From positions 372,001 through 436,000 of the forward strand of contig NZ_SMRT01000001.1 of the NCBI RefSeq assembly GCF_004354045.1: 64,000 nucleotides of DNA, written 5' to 3'. Shown piece by piece: positions 1-8,516 of this stretch. The notes below the pieces were generated by a model. That model made no database searches, had not been told where the DNA came from, and worked only from the letters and a program-made list of their open reading frames with translations. Each line of letters begins with the position of its first letter. Position 1 is the stretch's first letter. This DNA comes from Paenibacillus piri. GTDB taxonomy: Bacteria > Bacillota > Bacilli > Paenibacillales > NBRC-103111. Both the position numbers and the translations under genes were made by a program.

Positions 1-29
1 ATCGTTATTCCAGTGAAAGGAGCGAGCCC

Positions 30-1121
30 ATGGAAAAAATGGGGACGATCAACCGCCGTTCGTTTGCGGTTTTGGTCACTTTTTTTATGACCGGAACTTC
101 CATCCTCATTACGCCTTCAGGGCTCGCAATCAGCGCCAAACAGGATGCATGGGTCGCCTGCCTGATCGGAATCGGCATGAATTTGGCGACCGGCCTGCTG
201 TATGTGCTGCTGGGGCAGCGATTGGGCGGACAAACCTTGGTCCAATTTTGCGAGTCGACGTTGGGGAAATGGCTCGGTAAAGCCGTCTCCGCCGGATTCG
301 TGCTGTTCTTTTATTTGCTGGCGTCGCTTATGGTTGGCGATTTGGGCTACTTCGTGACCTCGCAAATTATGCAGGAAACGCCGATGGAAGTGCTGCAAAT
401 GCTGTTTATGATTGTGGTCGTCATGGCGGTCAGATCGGGGTTTATCGTATATACACGGGCGGCATTGGTGTTCTTTCCTTGGCTGCTGCTATTGTTTCTA
501 GTGCTCATTGTGCCATTGGCCCCCAAATTTCAATTCAGAAATTTTATGCCGTTTCTGGAATATGGGTTCAAGCCAGTGCTGCACGGTGCATTTACATTTT
601 GGAGCTTGCAGGAATTGATCGTGATGTTGATGTTTTATCCGCTTGTTGCCGGCGCGAGCGTACGGAGAAACGGCTTTGCAACCGGCATTCTAATCGGAGG
701 GGCGATACTGCTTTTAACTACAATCGGCAGCATTGCCGTTTTGGGCCAAAAGCTGACGGCTAATCAACTGTTCCCCGCTTATACGTTAGCCAAAAACATC
801 AGCATCGGCCATTTTCTGGAGCGGGTGGAAGGCATCATGATTTCCATCTGGGTACTTTCGATTTTTTTGAAAATTGTACTCACTTTCCATGCGGCGCTGA
901 TCGGGTTCGTCCAACTTTTGAATCTCAAAAGCGAGAAGCCTCTGATTGCACCGCTGGCGCTTGGCATGATCGTGCTGTCGCTGATGTGCTACCCGAATAC
1001 GATTTATGTCAACGACTATCTCGGTAAAAATTGGGGGCCCTTTTCGAGTATGTTTACGCTGTTTTTGCCCCTGGCGCTGTACGGAATATCCATGATTGCC
1101 GGTCGTCTGAGAAACAAGTGA
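30..1121 (+). CDS. GerB-family spore germination permease
   Basis: A 363-residue, almost entirely hydrophobic protein with about ten predicted membrane segments, typical in length and pattern for the GerAB/endospore germination (APC-type) permease family. These proteins form the inner-membrane B subunit of nutrient germinant receptors with an A and a C subunit. The ATG at 30 has an AAAGGAG ribosome binding site about 8 bases upstream. The A and C subunit genes are not downstream, so they may lie before the window, or this is an orphan B subunit. The family is recognised from the overall pattern (N-terminal TGTSILITPSGLA stretch, short cytoplasmic C-terminus); the germinant cannot be predicted. 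Confidence 0.88.
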   Translation: MEKMGTINRRSFAVLVTFFMTGTSILITPSGLAISAKQDAWVACLIGIGMNLATGLLYVLLGQRLGGQTLVQFCESTLGKWLGKAVSAGFVLFFYLLASLMVGDLGYFVTSQIMQETPMEVLQMLFMIVVVMAVRSGFIVYTRAALVFFPWLLLLFLVLIVPLAPKFQFRNFMPFLEYGFKPVLHGAFTFWSLQELIVMLMFYPLVAGASVRRNGFATGILIGGAILLLTTIGSIAVLGQKLTANQLFPAYTLAKNISIGHFLERVEGIMISIWVLSIFLKIVLTFHAALIGFVQLLNLKSEKPLIAPLALGMIVLSLMCYPNTIYVNDYLGKNWGPFSSMFTLFLPLALYGISMIAGRLRNK

Positions 1122-1149
1122 ACTCGTTCAGCTTTGCTGAACATCGGGG

Positions 1150-1215
1150 AATCAGATGGGGACTCTACCCCACCTGATTCAAGGCCCACCTTAGAGGTAG
1201 GGGTCTTAACCCGAT
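1150..1215. other. Structured intergenic segment (imperfect stem-loops)
   Basis: An inverted repeat pairs 1150-1161 with 1168-1179 (AATCAGATGGGG / CCCCACCTGATT, one mismatch, 6-base loop). It is followed by a second imperfect hairpin around CCCACCT-tag-AGGTAGGG and the sequence GGGTCTTAACCC. There is no T-run, so it is not a standard terminator. The arrangement resembles the right-end hairpins of IS200/IS605-type elements, but no transposase or tnpB is present. It could be a relic or simply the end of the germination gene transcript. Confidence 0.35.
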
Positions 1216-1321
1216 AAAGTCGTAATCGGATAAAGCCGTACAGCCTGCCAACGGCGAAACGTGCGGGTTCCGGAGCATAAGCAGATTACGGCTTCCGGAC
1301 GCCGCCCGGGCATTCGCACGC

Positions 1322-2167
1322 TCAGCCCCATTTGCGCTTGCGGTACTGGCCCGGCGGCAAGCCGACGACCCGCTTGAACATGCGGATGAAGTTGGAATAG
1401 TCGTTAAAGCCCGACAGCTGGCACGCATCGGTCACATTGCAGCCGTCATGCAGCAGCTTCTTGGCAAGCGCGATTCTTTTGAGTAAAATGTATTCATGAA
1501 TAGTGCTGCCGGTGCTTTGCCGGAACAGCCTGCTCATATAATATTTGTTCATAAAAAACTGCTGCTCCAAAGCCTCCAGCGTCAGGTCGTGATCCAAATG
1601 ATGTTCGATGTAGTCAAGCACCGGGGACAGCTTTTGCAGCGCGACCGGGCTGGTCAGCGGCGATCTGTTTTGCCGGAATGCCCGATTCAGCAGGACGAGC
1701 AGCTCGATCAAAGCGGTTGTCATCAGCAGGTCGGTGCCTTCGTCCGGCTCGCCGGCCAGCACATCCATTTTCTGGAACAAAGCAATCAATTCCTCAAGTT
1801 GATGCGGCAAAAAATGAAGTCTGTTCCGTTCGCCGTCGGGACGGTCGCGGAAGCAGCCTAACAAATCGAACCGGTACATGGATGAGAACGGCTCCGCCAA
1901 ACCGGGATGAAAGTGGATCACTTTATTTTCATAAGTGGCCGTCGACCGGAAGGTGGGCTTATGCAGCTCGCGGTTGTTCATGACAAGCAGATCGCCGTAT
2001 TGCAGCGGGTACACCTGTTTTTCGATAAAATAATGGACGTCGCCGCTTATAAAGAAGTAGATCTCGAACCGGTCGTGGAGATGAAAGTCGAATTTCGGAG
2101 ACTGCTCCAAGCGCCGGTGGCGGTAATCGATTTGCCGGGTCTGATAATGAATGTCCAAGGCCAGCAT
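1322..2167 (-). CDS. AraC-family transcriptional regulator
   Basis: 281 residues. The N-terminal half carries a cupin-like ligand domain (FHLHDRFEIYFFISG, then QYGDLLVMNNRELH). The C-terminal ~100 residues hold two helix-turn-helix motifs of the AraC/XylS type (LTLEALEQQFFMNKYYMSRLF and the CQLSGFNDYSNFIRMFKRVVG signature). It is divergent from the Gfo/Idh/MocA dehydrogenase at 2330 with a 162-bp shared promoter region, so it probably regulates that gene in response to a sugar or polyol. This pairing of cupin-AraC regulators with oxidoreductases is common in Paenibacillus. The ligand is unknown. Confidence 0.88.
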   Translation of the reverse strand: MLALDIHYQTRQIDYRHRRLEQSPKFDFHLHDRFEIYFFISGDVHYFIEKQVYPLQYGDLLVMNNRELHKPTFRSTATYENKVIHFHPGLAEPFSSMYRFDLLGCFRDRPDGERNRLHFLPHQLEELIALFQKMDVLAGEPDEGTDLLMTTALIELLVLLNRAFRQNRSPLTSPVALQKLSPVLDYIEHHLDHDLTLEALEQQFFMNKYYMSRLFRQSTGSTIHEYILLKRIALAKKLLHDGCNVTDACQLSGFNDYSNFIRMFKRVVGLPPGQYRKRKWG

Positions 2168-2329
2168 CCTTTCGCGTAAAAGTCAAAAAAAGCAATAAAT
2201 TGACCAATTGATGCAAGGAATTTGTTTTAAGTATACCTCATTATAACAAGTAATGCGTGTTCAAAACTGCAATGGGGAGCGATCTTTGAGCCGGGAATGC
2301 GCACAACCTTTAAGAAATCAGGTGAAACC

Positions 2330-3370
2330 GTGAAAACATTAGGATCAGCAATTATCGGATGCGGCTCTATTTCAGGTGTCCATTTGAAAGCGGTAGCAGA
2401 CTTGGAAAACGCTGAATTAAAAGCGGTTGTCGATTTGGATGAAAGCAAGGCCAAACGGGTAGCCGAGCAATACGGCTGCGATTATTACACCGATTACAAT
2501 GAAGTGCTGAAGCGCGATGACATTCAGATTGTTCATATATGTACCGGACACCATCAACATGCGCCGGTGACTGTGGATGCTCTGAATGCGGGCAAGCATG
2601 TGCTGACGGAGAAGCCGATGGCGGAGACGAAAGCGGCGGCGCAATCGATGCTGAAAGCGGCCGGGCAAAATCCGGGCGTGCAGCTGGGCGTCATTTTCCA
2701 AAACCGCTATAACGCATCCTCGCAGCGAATCAAGCAGGCCGTCGATTCCGGCGAATTCGGCAAGCTGCTCGGCTTGAAGGGGATTGTGACATGGCACCGC
2801 AATTCCAGCTATTACGAGACCGACTGGAAGGGCAATTGGGCTACCGAAGGCGGCGGTGTGCTGATCAACCAATCCATCCATACCTTGGATCTGCTGCATT
2901 GGTTCGGAGGCCAGGTGGCCAGCCTAAAAGGCACGTTCTCCAACGACTCGCTGGAAGACGTTATCGAGGTTGAAGACACCGTCCACGTGTTCCTGCAATT
3001 TGCAAGCGGCGCAAAAGGCATCTTCTATGCGACCAACGCATATGTGAAAAACTCCCCGGTGGAGCTTGAGCTTTGTTTTGAGCAAGGAGCGTTGGTACAG
3101 CGCGGCGACACGTTGTACCTGGAGCAGGACGGCAAGCTTACCGTTCTGGTTGAGCCGCAGGTTAACCTCTCGGGCGGAAAGTCTTATTGGGGTTCCAGCC
3201 ATGAGCTGCAAATCCGAGACTTTTACGAGCATGTGCTGGAAGGCAAGCCGTTCTGGATCGACGGTCCGGAAGGCTATAAAACGTTCGGGCTCGTCATGGA
3301 TGTATACGAATCGTCCCGTACCGGAAAAACCATTACGTATTCGGGCGCTGAAGCGGCTGCACGGTCATAA
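2330..3370 (+). CDS. Gfo/Idh/MocA family oxidoreductase
   Basis: NAD(P)-dependent dehydrogenase of the glucose-fructose oxidoreductase/inositol dehydrogenase family, 346 residues from the chosen GTG. The N-terminus has a Rossmann motif (IIGCGSISGVHLKAV), followed by the EKP motif (VLTEKPMAE) that carries the conserved catalytic lysine, and the C-terminal alpha/beta domain with GGVLINQSIHTLDLLHW. The GTG at 2330 is preferred because AGGTGA lies at 2320-2325; an in-frame ATG at 2297 has no well-spaced ribosome site. It is divergent from the AraC regulator and followed by a strong terminator. Substrate is likely a sugar, sugar acid or inositol, not determinable here. Confidence 0.9.
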   Translation: MKTLGSAIIGCGSISGVHLKAVADLENAELKAVVDLDESKAKRVAEQYGCDYYTDYNEVLKRDDIQIVHICTGHHQHAPVTVDALNAGKHVLTEKPMAETKAAAQSMLKAAGQNPGVQLGVIFQNRYNASSQRIKQAVDSGEFGKLLGLKGIVTWHRNSSYYETDWKGNWATEGGGVLINQSIHTLDLLHWFGGQVASLKGTFSNDSLEDVIEVEDTVHVFLQFASGAKGIFYATNAYVKNSPVELELCFEQGALVQRGDTLYLEQDGKLTVLVEPQVNLSGGKSYWGSSHELQIRDFYEHVLEGKPFWIDGPEGYKTFGLVMDVYESSRTGKTITYSGAEAAARS

Positions 3371-3438
3371 AGGCTTGAACCGGCGGCATGCGTGGCAGGA
3401 ATGCATATAAGCCGAACGAGATGAAACAGGCTGAAACC

Positions 3439-3486
3439 AACAGCGGATACTATGTTGAAACTGACATAGTATCCGCTGTTTTTTTA
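3439..3486 (+). terminator. Rho-independent terminator of the oxidoreductase gene
   Basis: Perfect 17-bp stem (3439-3455 with 3464-3480) around an 8-base loop, followed by a run of T to 3486. It lies 68 bases after the Gfo/Idh stop codon. Confidence 0.9.
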
Positions 3487-3491
3487 TGTTG

Positions 3492-3577
3492 ACAGTATAA
3501 GTTTTATACTTTGCTTCGCACAATCTTGACAAACGCGCCTGTCCTTTAAGGACGGCGGAGCCGTTTATGCTTGACAT
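3492..3577 (+). repeat. Dispersed palindromic element A, copy 1
   Basis: First of five related intergenic elements in the window (others at 20349, 46578, 54247 and 60608). The parts are an AGTATAAG...ATACTTTGCTTCG arm, then TTGACAAACGC, an inner hairpin GTCC-tttaa-GGAC, an outer AAACG/CGTTT pairing, and the 3' end GCTTG. It directly abuts the degenerate IS91-type transposase at 3642. IS91-like elements recognise CTTG/GTTC-type tetranucleotides, so it may be related to that element's end. Confidence 0.75.
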
Positions 3578-3641
3578 AATAGAAGGTATAAAATCCGGGG
3601 AATCAAGGTGGTTCCTTTTTTAAGTTTTTTGGTAAGTAGAG

Positions 3642-4471
3642 TTATGGAGACTAATATTTTGCGACAAATATTTTTTGATGAACATAACCATTGGGAAAAC
3701 TTTGTAGAGAAGCATGGAAACAAATACGGCCAGTCGTCATGAAAGAAGTAGAAAAGTTCAAGAACTGCGGAAATACAAAGAAAGGATTTAAACTGCTCGT
3801 CTGTGAAGGCTGCCATGACATGAAAGTCATACCATACAGGTGCAAAGGCCGATTTTGTACAACCTGCTCATGTAATGAAACCGAAGAATGGAGCCGAGTG
3901 TTAGCAGAGGAAGCATTTCAAGTGAATCATCGGCATGTCATGATGACGATCGATGAAGGACTGAGGGATATTTTCCTGAAACATCGCGGCTTACTGAAGG
4001 AATTCATGAACGAAGGAGTAAGAATTGTAAAGGAATACTTCAAAAAAAGCATAAACTGGGATTATCGCTGGGCTGCGTACGTTTGGATCGAGGCTAAACT
4101 TTAATCCTCATATCCATATGGTAGTGACCTTGGGGCATGAAAGCAAATGGAGAGTGGAAGAAGTATAACTATATTCCGTTTGAAATGTTGCGAAAACAAT
4201 GGCAAACGGTTGTACTGAAGCTGATTCGCCGAAACTTGAGTACCGCGGAAAATGTCCTGAGGACGGACAGCTTGTAGTAAAGTACGCGGCATGTCAGAAT
4301 ACAAGGGCAGTGCTAGAGAGGCTGATCAACCCTGTCACCGGTATCCAAGAAAAGAAAACCAGGAAAGAAAAAGAAACCGAAGCCATTGATCCTAAGCAAG
4401 TACCTACAGTCGAAAGAGGCCGTCAATTATGTATGTCTGACGTGTTCGGAAAGCGAAAAGATACCGCTTAG
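3642..4471 (+). pseudogene. Degenerate IS91-family transposase
   Basis: The pieces of an IS91-type HUH transposase can be read in successive frames. From ATG 3642, METNILRQIFFDEHNHWENF runs to a frameshift near 3725. IRPVVMKEVEKF follows with the zinc-binding cysteines (LLVCEGC, YRCKGRFCTTCSC) and NHRHVMMTIDEG. A second frameshift near 4045 leads to TGIIAGLRTFGSRLNFNPHIHMV, which contains the HUH-like HIH. A third near 4138 gives NGEWKKYNYIPFEMLRKQWQ. The central catalytic part is then missing, and from about 4236 the C-terminal KCPEDGQLVVKYAACQNTRAVLERL resumes to the stop at 4471. Several frameshifts plus an internal deletion make it inactive. Family recognised from memory of IS91 transposases in Bacillota. 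Confidence 0.8.
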
Positions 4472-4655
4472 TGTGGTCCGGGACTTCGATAGGATGGATG
4501 ATGGAGACCCGGAAGTGCCCCCGCAATTCGCATGTGAAGCTTGCGGCGGAGCCATGTACCCAGAATACTACAAAGGTGTGCATGGTTATGAATACCGGAT
4601 CGAAGACCGGTTAGTAAAAAAAGAGGTAGCTGAAAACACGAGAGTAGAACAGTAA
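4386..4655 (+). CDS. Small zinc-ribbon-like protein accompanying the IS91 remnant
   Basis: 89 residues from a TTG start, overlapping the 3' end of the transposase remnant. Two CxxC pairs (VCLTCSE and FACEACGG) about 35 residues apart suggest one zinc ribbon; the conserved-looking core is DFDRMDDGDPEVPPQ and MYPEYYKGVHGYEYRI. Similar small proteins accompany IS91-like transposases in bacilli as I remember them; function unknown. No in-frame ATG precedes the NYVCLTC core, so the true start may be lost and the gene may itself be decayed. It ends just before the nested inverted repeat at 4662. Confidence 0.5.
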   Translation: MILSKYLQSKEAVNYVCLTCSESEKIPLSVVRDFDRMDDGDPEVPPQFACEACGGAMYPEYYKGVHGYEYRIEDRLVKKEVAENTRVEQ

Positions 4656-4661
4656 GAGGGC

Positions 4662-4768
4662 ATGGATGTGGGGTGGAAAGTTTACGGGCCGTCTTTGAAG
4701 TCGTGTTCCCCCTGCCTGGTCTAATCGAAGGAACACGACTTCAACAACGGCTGTAACCCCACATCCAT
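4662..4768. repeat. Nested inverted repeat at the right side of the IS91 remnant
   Basis: Three co-axial pairings form one long hairpin. The outer arms are 4662-4674 with 4756-4768 (ATGGATGTGGGGT / ACCCCACATCCAT). The middle pairing is 4688-4692 with 4747-4751 (GCCGT/ACGGC). The inner arms are 4695-4709 with 4730-4744 (TTGAAGTCGTGTTCC and its complement). It sits 7 bases after the small zinc-ribbon ORF. HUH elements carry terminal hairpins at their origin and terminus, so this may be the element end. Confidence 0.75.
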
Positions 4769-4914
4769 CCCTCCCAACGCTCAAACGTATATCCTACACC
4801 AAGGACGCCGCAAGGCGTTTTACTTACATAGAAAGGGGAAAGAGGTTTGTACCGAAGCTGTCGTCGGCTCGTTGACCGGTGTCTGGTTTACGGTGGCCGG
4901 CCTTCTGGAATATC

Positions 4915-4944
4915 TTTACACGAAAGTTGTACGTATGGTATACT
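4915..4944 (+). promoter_or_regulatory. Sigma-A promoter of the glutarate/2-hydroxyacid operon
   Basis: TTTACA (4915-4920), 18-bp spacer, TATACT (4939-4944). It lies 65 bases before the GntR regulator start, and the putative operator begins at the next base. Confidence 0.65.
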
Positions 4945-4965
4945 TCAGGTGTCCCGACCACCTGA
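4945..4965. promoter_or_regulatory. Palindromic operator, probably for the GntR/FadR-type regulator
   Basis: Perfect 7-bp inverted repeat TCAGGTG (4945-4951) and CACCTGA (4959-4965) with a 7-base spacer, placed directly on the expected transcription start. The position suits autorepression by the regulator encoded at 5010. The inner TGT...ACCA resembles the loose T-GT-n-AC-A operator form of FadR-type GntR proteins. No second copy was seen in the window. Confidence 0.6.
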
Positions 4966-5009
4966 CCACTCATGGCGTATTCATAACTTTTTTAATGAGG
5001 TGAGATCGA

Positions 5010-5708
5010 TTGAAGCTGATGCCGGTCCAGAAACAACGTGTGTACCAAATGATCATAGAACAGATTAAAACGAGCATTGAGCGCGGAGAGCTTCACCCGG
5101 GGGATCGCCTTCCCTCGGAAAGGGACTTGGCTGAAGCCTTATCGGTGTCGCGCAGCGCTGTCCGTGAGGCGGTCAGTGTGCTCGAATCGGCAAGAATCGT
5201 TAAAATCGCCCCGGGTATCGGGGTTTTTCTCGAGGAGGACCGAAACAAAGATGTGCTGGCCAAATTGAATGAGATCGTATCTCCGCAGAATACGAATCTG
5301 ATCGAATTGATCGAGGTTCGACAGGCCATGGAGGTTCAAGCAGCTTATTTGGCCGCTCTTCGCCGTACGGATGCCGATCTGCGGGCGATTCAGTCCGCTC
5401 TTGATGCTTTGGAGCGATCGGTCAAAGCGGGACAGGTTGCCGCCGAGGAAGATTATTTGTTTCATCTCCGCGTAGTGGAAGCGGCAGGCAACCAAATGCT
5501 GATGGAAAGCGTAAAGTTCTTCTCCGACAAATGTCTCGCAGGACTTCACGAAAGCCGCAGCCAGAGCCTCGGCATTCCCGGAAAGAGCCGGGCGGTGCTG
5601 GAGGAACATCAGCTTATATATTCCGCCATCGAGCAGCGAAATGCGGATAGAGCGCGGGACATGATGTGGGAGCATCTGCAGAACGTGAAGGCAAGATACT
5701 TGAGTTAA
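5010..5708 (+). CDS. GntR-family (FadR subfamily) transcriptional repressor
   Basis: 232 residues. The N-terminal winged helix is QMIIEQIKTSIERGELHPGDRLPSERDLAEALSVSRSAVREAV. A C-terminal FCD domain of ~150 residues follows, with metal/ligand-pocket features (IEVRQAMEVQAAYLAA, DYLFHLRVVEAAGN, and HQLIYSAIEQRNADRARDMMWEHL). The start is TTG 5010 with GAGGTGA 6 bases upstream. It is the first gene of the operon with the racemase, GlcD/GlcF and GlaH-like genes. In E. coli the glutarate hydroxylase gene csiD/glaH is repressed by a GntR/FadR-type protein (CsiR/GlaR), so a glutarate or 2-hydroxyglutarate effector is a reasonable inference. LldR-type lactate regulators are an alternative. Confidence 0.9.
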   Translation: MKLMPVQKQRVYQMIIEQIKTSIERGELHPGDRLPSERDLAEALSVSRSAVREAVSVLESARIVKIAPGIGVFLEEDRNKDVLAKLNEIVSPQNTNLIELIEVRQAMEVQAAYLAALRRTDADLRAIQSALDALERSVKAGQVAAEEDYLFHLRVVEAAGNQMLMESVKFFSDKCLAGLHESRSQSLGIPGKSRAVLEEHQLIYSAIEQRNADRARDMMWEHLQNVKARYLS

Positions 5709-5724
5709 TCGGGAGGTGCCGAGA

Positions 5725-7032
5725 ATGGACAGCAGTTCATCCGTCCTTATGTACAAATTGAAACAGCATTTCTCCGGAAGTCGGATTGCCGACCTTCCAT
5801 CCTCACTGATGGAAGCGCTTCAACAATCCCTTTTATTCGCCAAGCTTGCGCCGGGGGCGACCATCGCCATAACAGTCGGTTCGCGAGGCATCCGCCAAAT
5901 CGACGCGATCTTAAGGTACGTAGTAAGGTACCTTCAGGACGAAGGGTACCGCCCGTTTCTCGTCGCCGCTATGGGCAGCCACGGCAATGGGGAAGCGGAT
6001 GGCCAGCGTGAGATCTTGGCCAGTCTCGGCATAACGGAACAATCGATAGGGGCGCCGATCCGCTGCTCCAGCGAGGTCGTTCAGCTCGGTATCACAAGCG
6101 CCGATCCACTTCTTTTATTCGGAAGCATGACGCCCGGATTGGCGGGGCTGCCGGTATATATGGCGAAGGAGGCTGCCCAAGCCGACGGCATACTGGTCAT
6201 CAATCGGGTGAAGCCTCATACGGCGTTCCGCGGAGATTACGAAAGCGGTCTCCTGAAAATGCTGTCCGTCGGTCTTGGACGGGCGGCCGGGGCGGACAGC
6301 GTGCACAGTCTTGGCGCAAGTCAGCTCGCACTGGCCATTCCATCGATCGCCCGGGTATCCCTGGAAAGAGCTCCCGTGATCGGAGGCATTGCCATCGTGG
6401 AGAACGGCGAGGAGGAAACTGCCATTATCGAAGGCATTCCCGCCGGCGATATTTTCGTCAGGGAACGGCAGCTGTTGCAGGAAGCGAAGCGGATGATGCC
6501 CTCTTTGCCCGTAGGGCAAATGGATCTCTGCCTGGTAGGCGAAATGGGCAAAAACTATAGTGGAACGGGTATGGATTCGAACATTATCGGTCGAATGCGA
6601 ATCCGCGGCTTGGCGGAGCCGGATCGGCCGGATATTGCCTATGTCGGCGTATTGGGACTATCGCGTCCTTCGCATGGCAACGCCACGGGAATCGGGCTTG
6701 CCGATTTTACGACGGACGCCGTGGTAAGGGACATCGATCGGGATTCCACCTATCTCAATTGCCTAACGACCGGCTTTGTCACAAGAGCCGCCATCCCGAT
6801 GAGCTTGAAGAACGATCGCGAACTGATCGAGAAAGCGATGTTCGCCCTGAAGATCAAAGATCCCGGAGCGTTCAGGCTCGTTTATATTAAGAACACGCTC
6901 CATTTGGATGAGGTTTGGGTCTCGGGAGCCATTTATGAGGAGCTGCAATCCGAAGCTCATATCGAATGCATGGATGGTCCTTGCCGCCTTCCATTCGACA
7001 ACGATGGAAACCTTTTGCTTCCGAAACGGTAA
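5725..7032 (+). CDS. LarA-superfamily (nickel-pincer) 2-hydroxyacid racemase-like protein
   Basis: 435 residues, near the usual ~425 of lactate racemase LarA. Residues that match the LarA active site by position and context are H86 (AAMGSHGNGE, LarA H108), H165 (RVKPHTAFRG, LarA H174), K178 (ESGLLKMLSVG, LarA K184 that tethers the nickel-pincer cofactor) and H194 (DSVHSLG, LarA H200). Characterised LarA relatives racemise lactate, malate, phenyllactate or 2-hydroxyglutarate. The ATG at 5725 follows GGGAGGTG (5711-5718); the upstream GTG at 5716 lies inside that site. It sits 16 bases after the regulator and before GlcD/GlcF and GlaH, which points to a C5 2-hydroxyacid. No larB/C/E cofactor genes are in the window. 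Alignment was by eye. Confidence 0.72.
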   Translation: MDSSSSVLMYKLKQHFSGSRIADLPSSLMEALQQSLLFAKLAPGATIAITVGSRGIRQIDAILRYVVRYLQDEGYRPFLVAAMGSHGNGEADGQREILASLGITEQSIGAPIRCSSEVVQLGITSADPLLLFGSMTPGLAGLPVYMAKEAAQADGILVINRVKPHTAFRGDYESGLLKMLSVGLGRAAGADSVHSLGASQLALAIPSIARVSLERAPVIGGIAIVENGEEETAIIEGIPAGDIFVRERQLLQEAKRMMPSLPVGQMDLCLVGEMGKNYSGTGMDSNIIGRMRIRGLAEPDRPDIAYVGVLGLSRPSHGNATGIGLADFTTDAVVRDIDRDSTYLNCLTTGFVTRAAIPMSLKNDRELIEKAMFALKIKDPGAFRLVYIKNTLHLDEVWVSGAIYEELQSEAHIECMDGPCRLPFDNDGNLLLPKR

Positions 7033-7088
7033 GCTGTCCGCTTGCCGAATCTCGCATCTCGAATTTCAAGGGAAAGAAGGCTTTGCTC

Positions 7089-8516
7089 ATGCCGCAATAT
7101 AACGCTTTTACGCCGAAGCATTTGGAGGAAATCGTCACGCTTTTGGAACCGTCGCGGGTGCTTCATCAGACCCACGACCTGCTCAGCTATTCCTTCGACG
7201 CCTCGTTCGGCACCTATCCGCCGGATGTTGTCGTCCAGCCGATATCCACGGAAGAAGTGGCGGCCGTTGTCCGCTTCGCCAACCGGCATCTCATTCCGGT
7301 CACGCCCAGGGGCCACTCCTCCTGCTTAAGCGGGGGGCCGCTCCCGGTAAAGGGCGGCATCGTCATGGACTGTACCAAGATGAACCGCACCTTGAATATT
7401 GATGAGGAGGATCTGGTTGCCGTTGTCAGTCCGGGCGTTATTACGGCCCACATTCATAAAGCGGCCGAAGCCAAAGGCCTCATGTATCCCCCCGACCCGA
7501 GCAGCTCGCACATTTCGACTATCGGCGGCAATCTCGCGGAAAATTCCGGCGGACCGCGCGGCCTGAAATACGGCGTGACCAAGGATTACGTCATCGGTCT
7601 GGAGGTGGTCACGCCGCAGGGCGAGATCATCCGCACCGGCGGGCGTACGGTCAAAAACGTGACCGGCTACGATTTGACGAAGCTGATCGTCGGCTCGGAA
7701 GGCACGCTTGGCATTATTACCGAAGCGACATTGCGCCTCATTCCGAAGCCGCAAGCCTCCGAAACGCTGATGGCGGTGTTTGACGATCTGGTCCATGCAG
7801 GCAGGGCGATTTCGTCCATATTGGCAGCTCTTATTCTGCCCTCCAAAATCGAAATCATGGACCAGGCCTCGATTGCGGCCGTTGAAAACTACGAGCCTTG
7901 CGGATTGCCACGGGACGCGGAGGCCATCGTTCTGATTGAGCTCGACGGTCATCCCGCCGCAATCGGGCATGAAATTCAAGTGGTGCGCGAGCTTTGCGAG
8001 CGGATGAAGGCCAGGGAAGTCAAGGTGGCTCAGGACGATAGCGAACGCAATGAGCTGTGGCGCGGGCGCAAGCTCGTTTCCCCGGCCATTGCCAAGATCA
8101 AGCCGACGAAAATATCCGAGGATATTACCGTGCCCAAAAGCAAGATTCCGGAAGCCTTCGAACGATTAAAGCGCATCCGCGAGAAATACAATTTGCATCT
8201 GGTCATCTTCGGTCATGCGGGCGACGGCAATCTGCATCCGAACATCGTCGCCGACATAAGGGATCAGGAAGAAATGAAGCGGGCGGAGCTGGCGGTCGCG
8301 GAAATTTTTCAAACGGCCATTGAGCTGGGCGGCACGCTATCCGGGGAACACGGTATCGGAACGATGAAAGCGCCATTTTTGGAGTCCGAGCTGGGAGCGG
8401 CCGGGGTGGATATGATGAAGCGCATCAAGCAAGCATGGGACCCGAACGACATCATGAATCCGGGGAAAATTTTTGCCGAACCCGGACAAAGGCTGGTGCT
8501 GACCGATGAGCGGTAG
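7089..8516 (+). CDS. glcD: FAD-linked 2-hydroxyacid dehydrogenase, GlcD-like
   Basis: 475 residues from ATG 7089 (AAGAAGG 8 bases upstream). It has a VAO/PCMH FAD-binding domain in the first ~220 residues (TPRGHSSCLSGG; PDPSSSHISTIGGNLAENSGGP; VKNVTGYDLTKL; GSEGTLGIIT). A C-terminal FAD-oxidase domain carries the substrate/metal motif FGHAGDGNLHPNI and GTLSGEHGIG. The family oxidises D-lactate, glycolate or D-2-hydroxyglutarate and passes electrons to a partner Fe-S protein. The last 11 bases overlap glcF, indicating translational coupling. In this operon the substrate could be D-2-hydroxyglutarate produced by the upstream racemase; this is inference. Confidence 0.9.
   Translation: MPQYNAFTPKHLEEIVTLLEPSRVLHQTHDLLSYSFDASFGTYPPDVVVQPISTEEVAAVVRFANRHLIPVTPRGHSSCLSGGPLPVKGGIVMDCTKMNRTLNIDEEDLVAVVSPGVITAHIHKAAEAKGLMYPPDPSSSHISTIGGNLAENSGGPRGLKYGVTKDYVIGLEVVTPQGEIIRTGGRTVKNVTGYDLTKLIVGSEGTLGIITEATLRLIPKPQASETLMAVFDDLVHAGRAISSILAALILPSKIEIMDQASIAAVENYEPCGLPRDAEAIVLIELDGHPAAIGHEIQVVRELCERMKAREVKVAQDDSERNELWRGRKLVSPAIAKIKPTKISEDITVPKSKIPEAFERLKRIREKYNLHLVIFGHAGDGNLHPNIVADIRDQEEMKRAELAVAEIFQTAIELGGTLSGEHGIGTMKAPFLESELGAAGVDMMKRIKQAWDPNDIMNPGKIFAEPGQRLVLTDER

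Noticed and set aside
4847..5068. 73-residue ORF before the GntR gene
   Set aside because: It runs through the promoter and operator of the operon and out of frame into the regulator; no family pattern.
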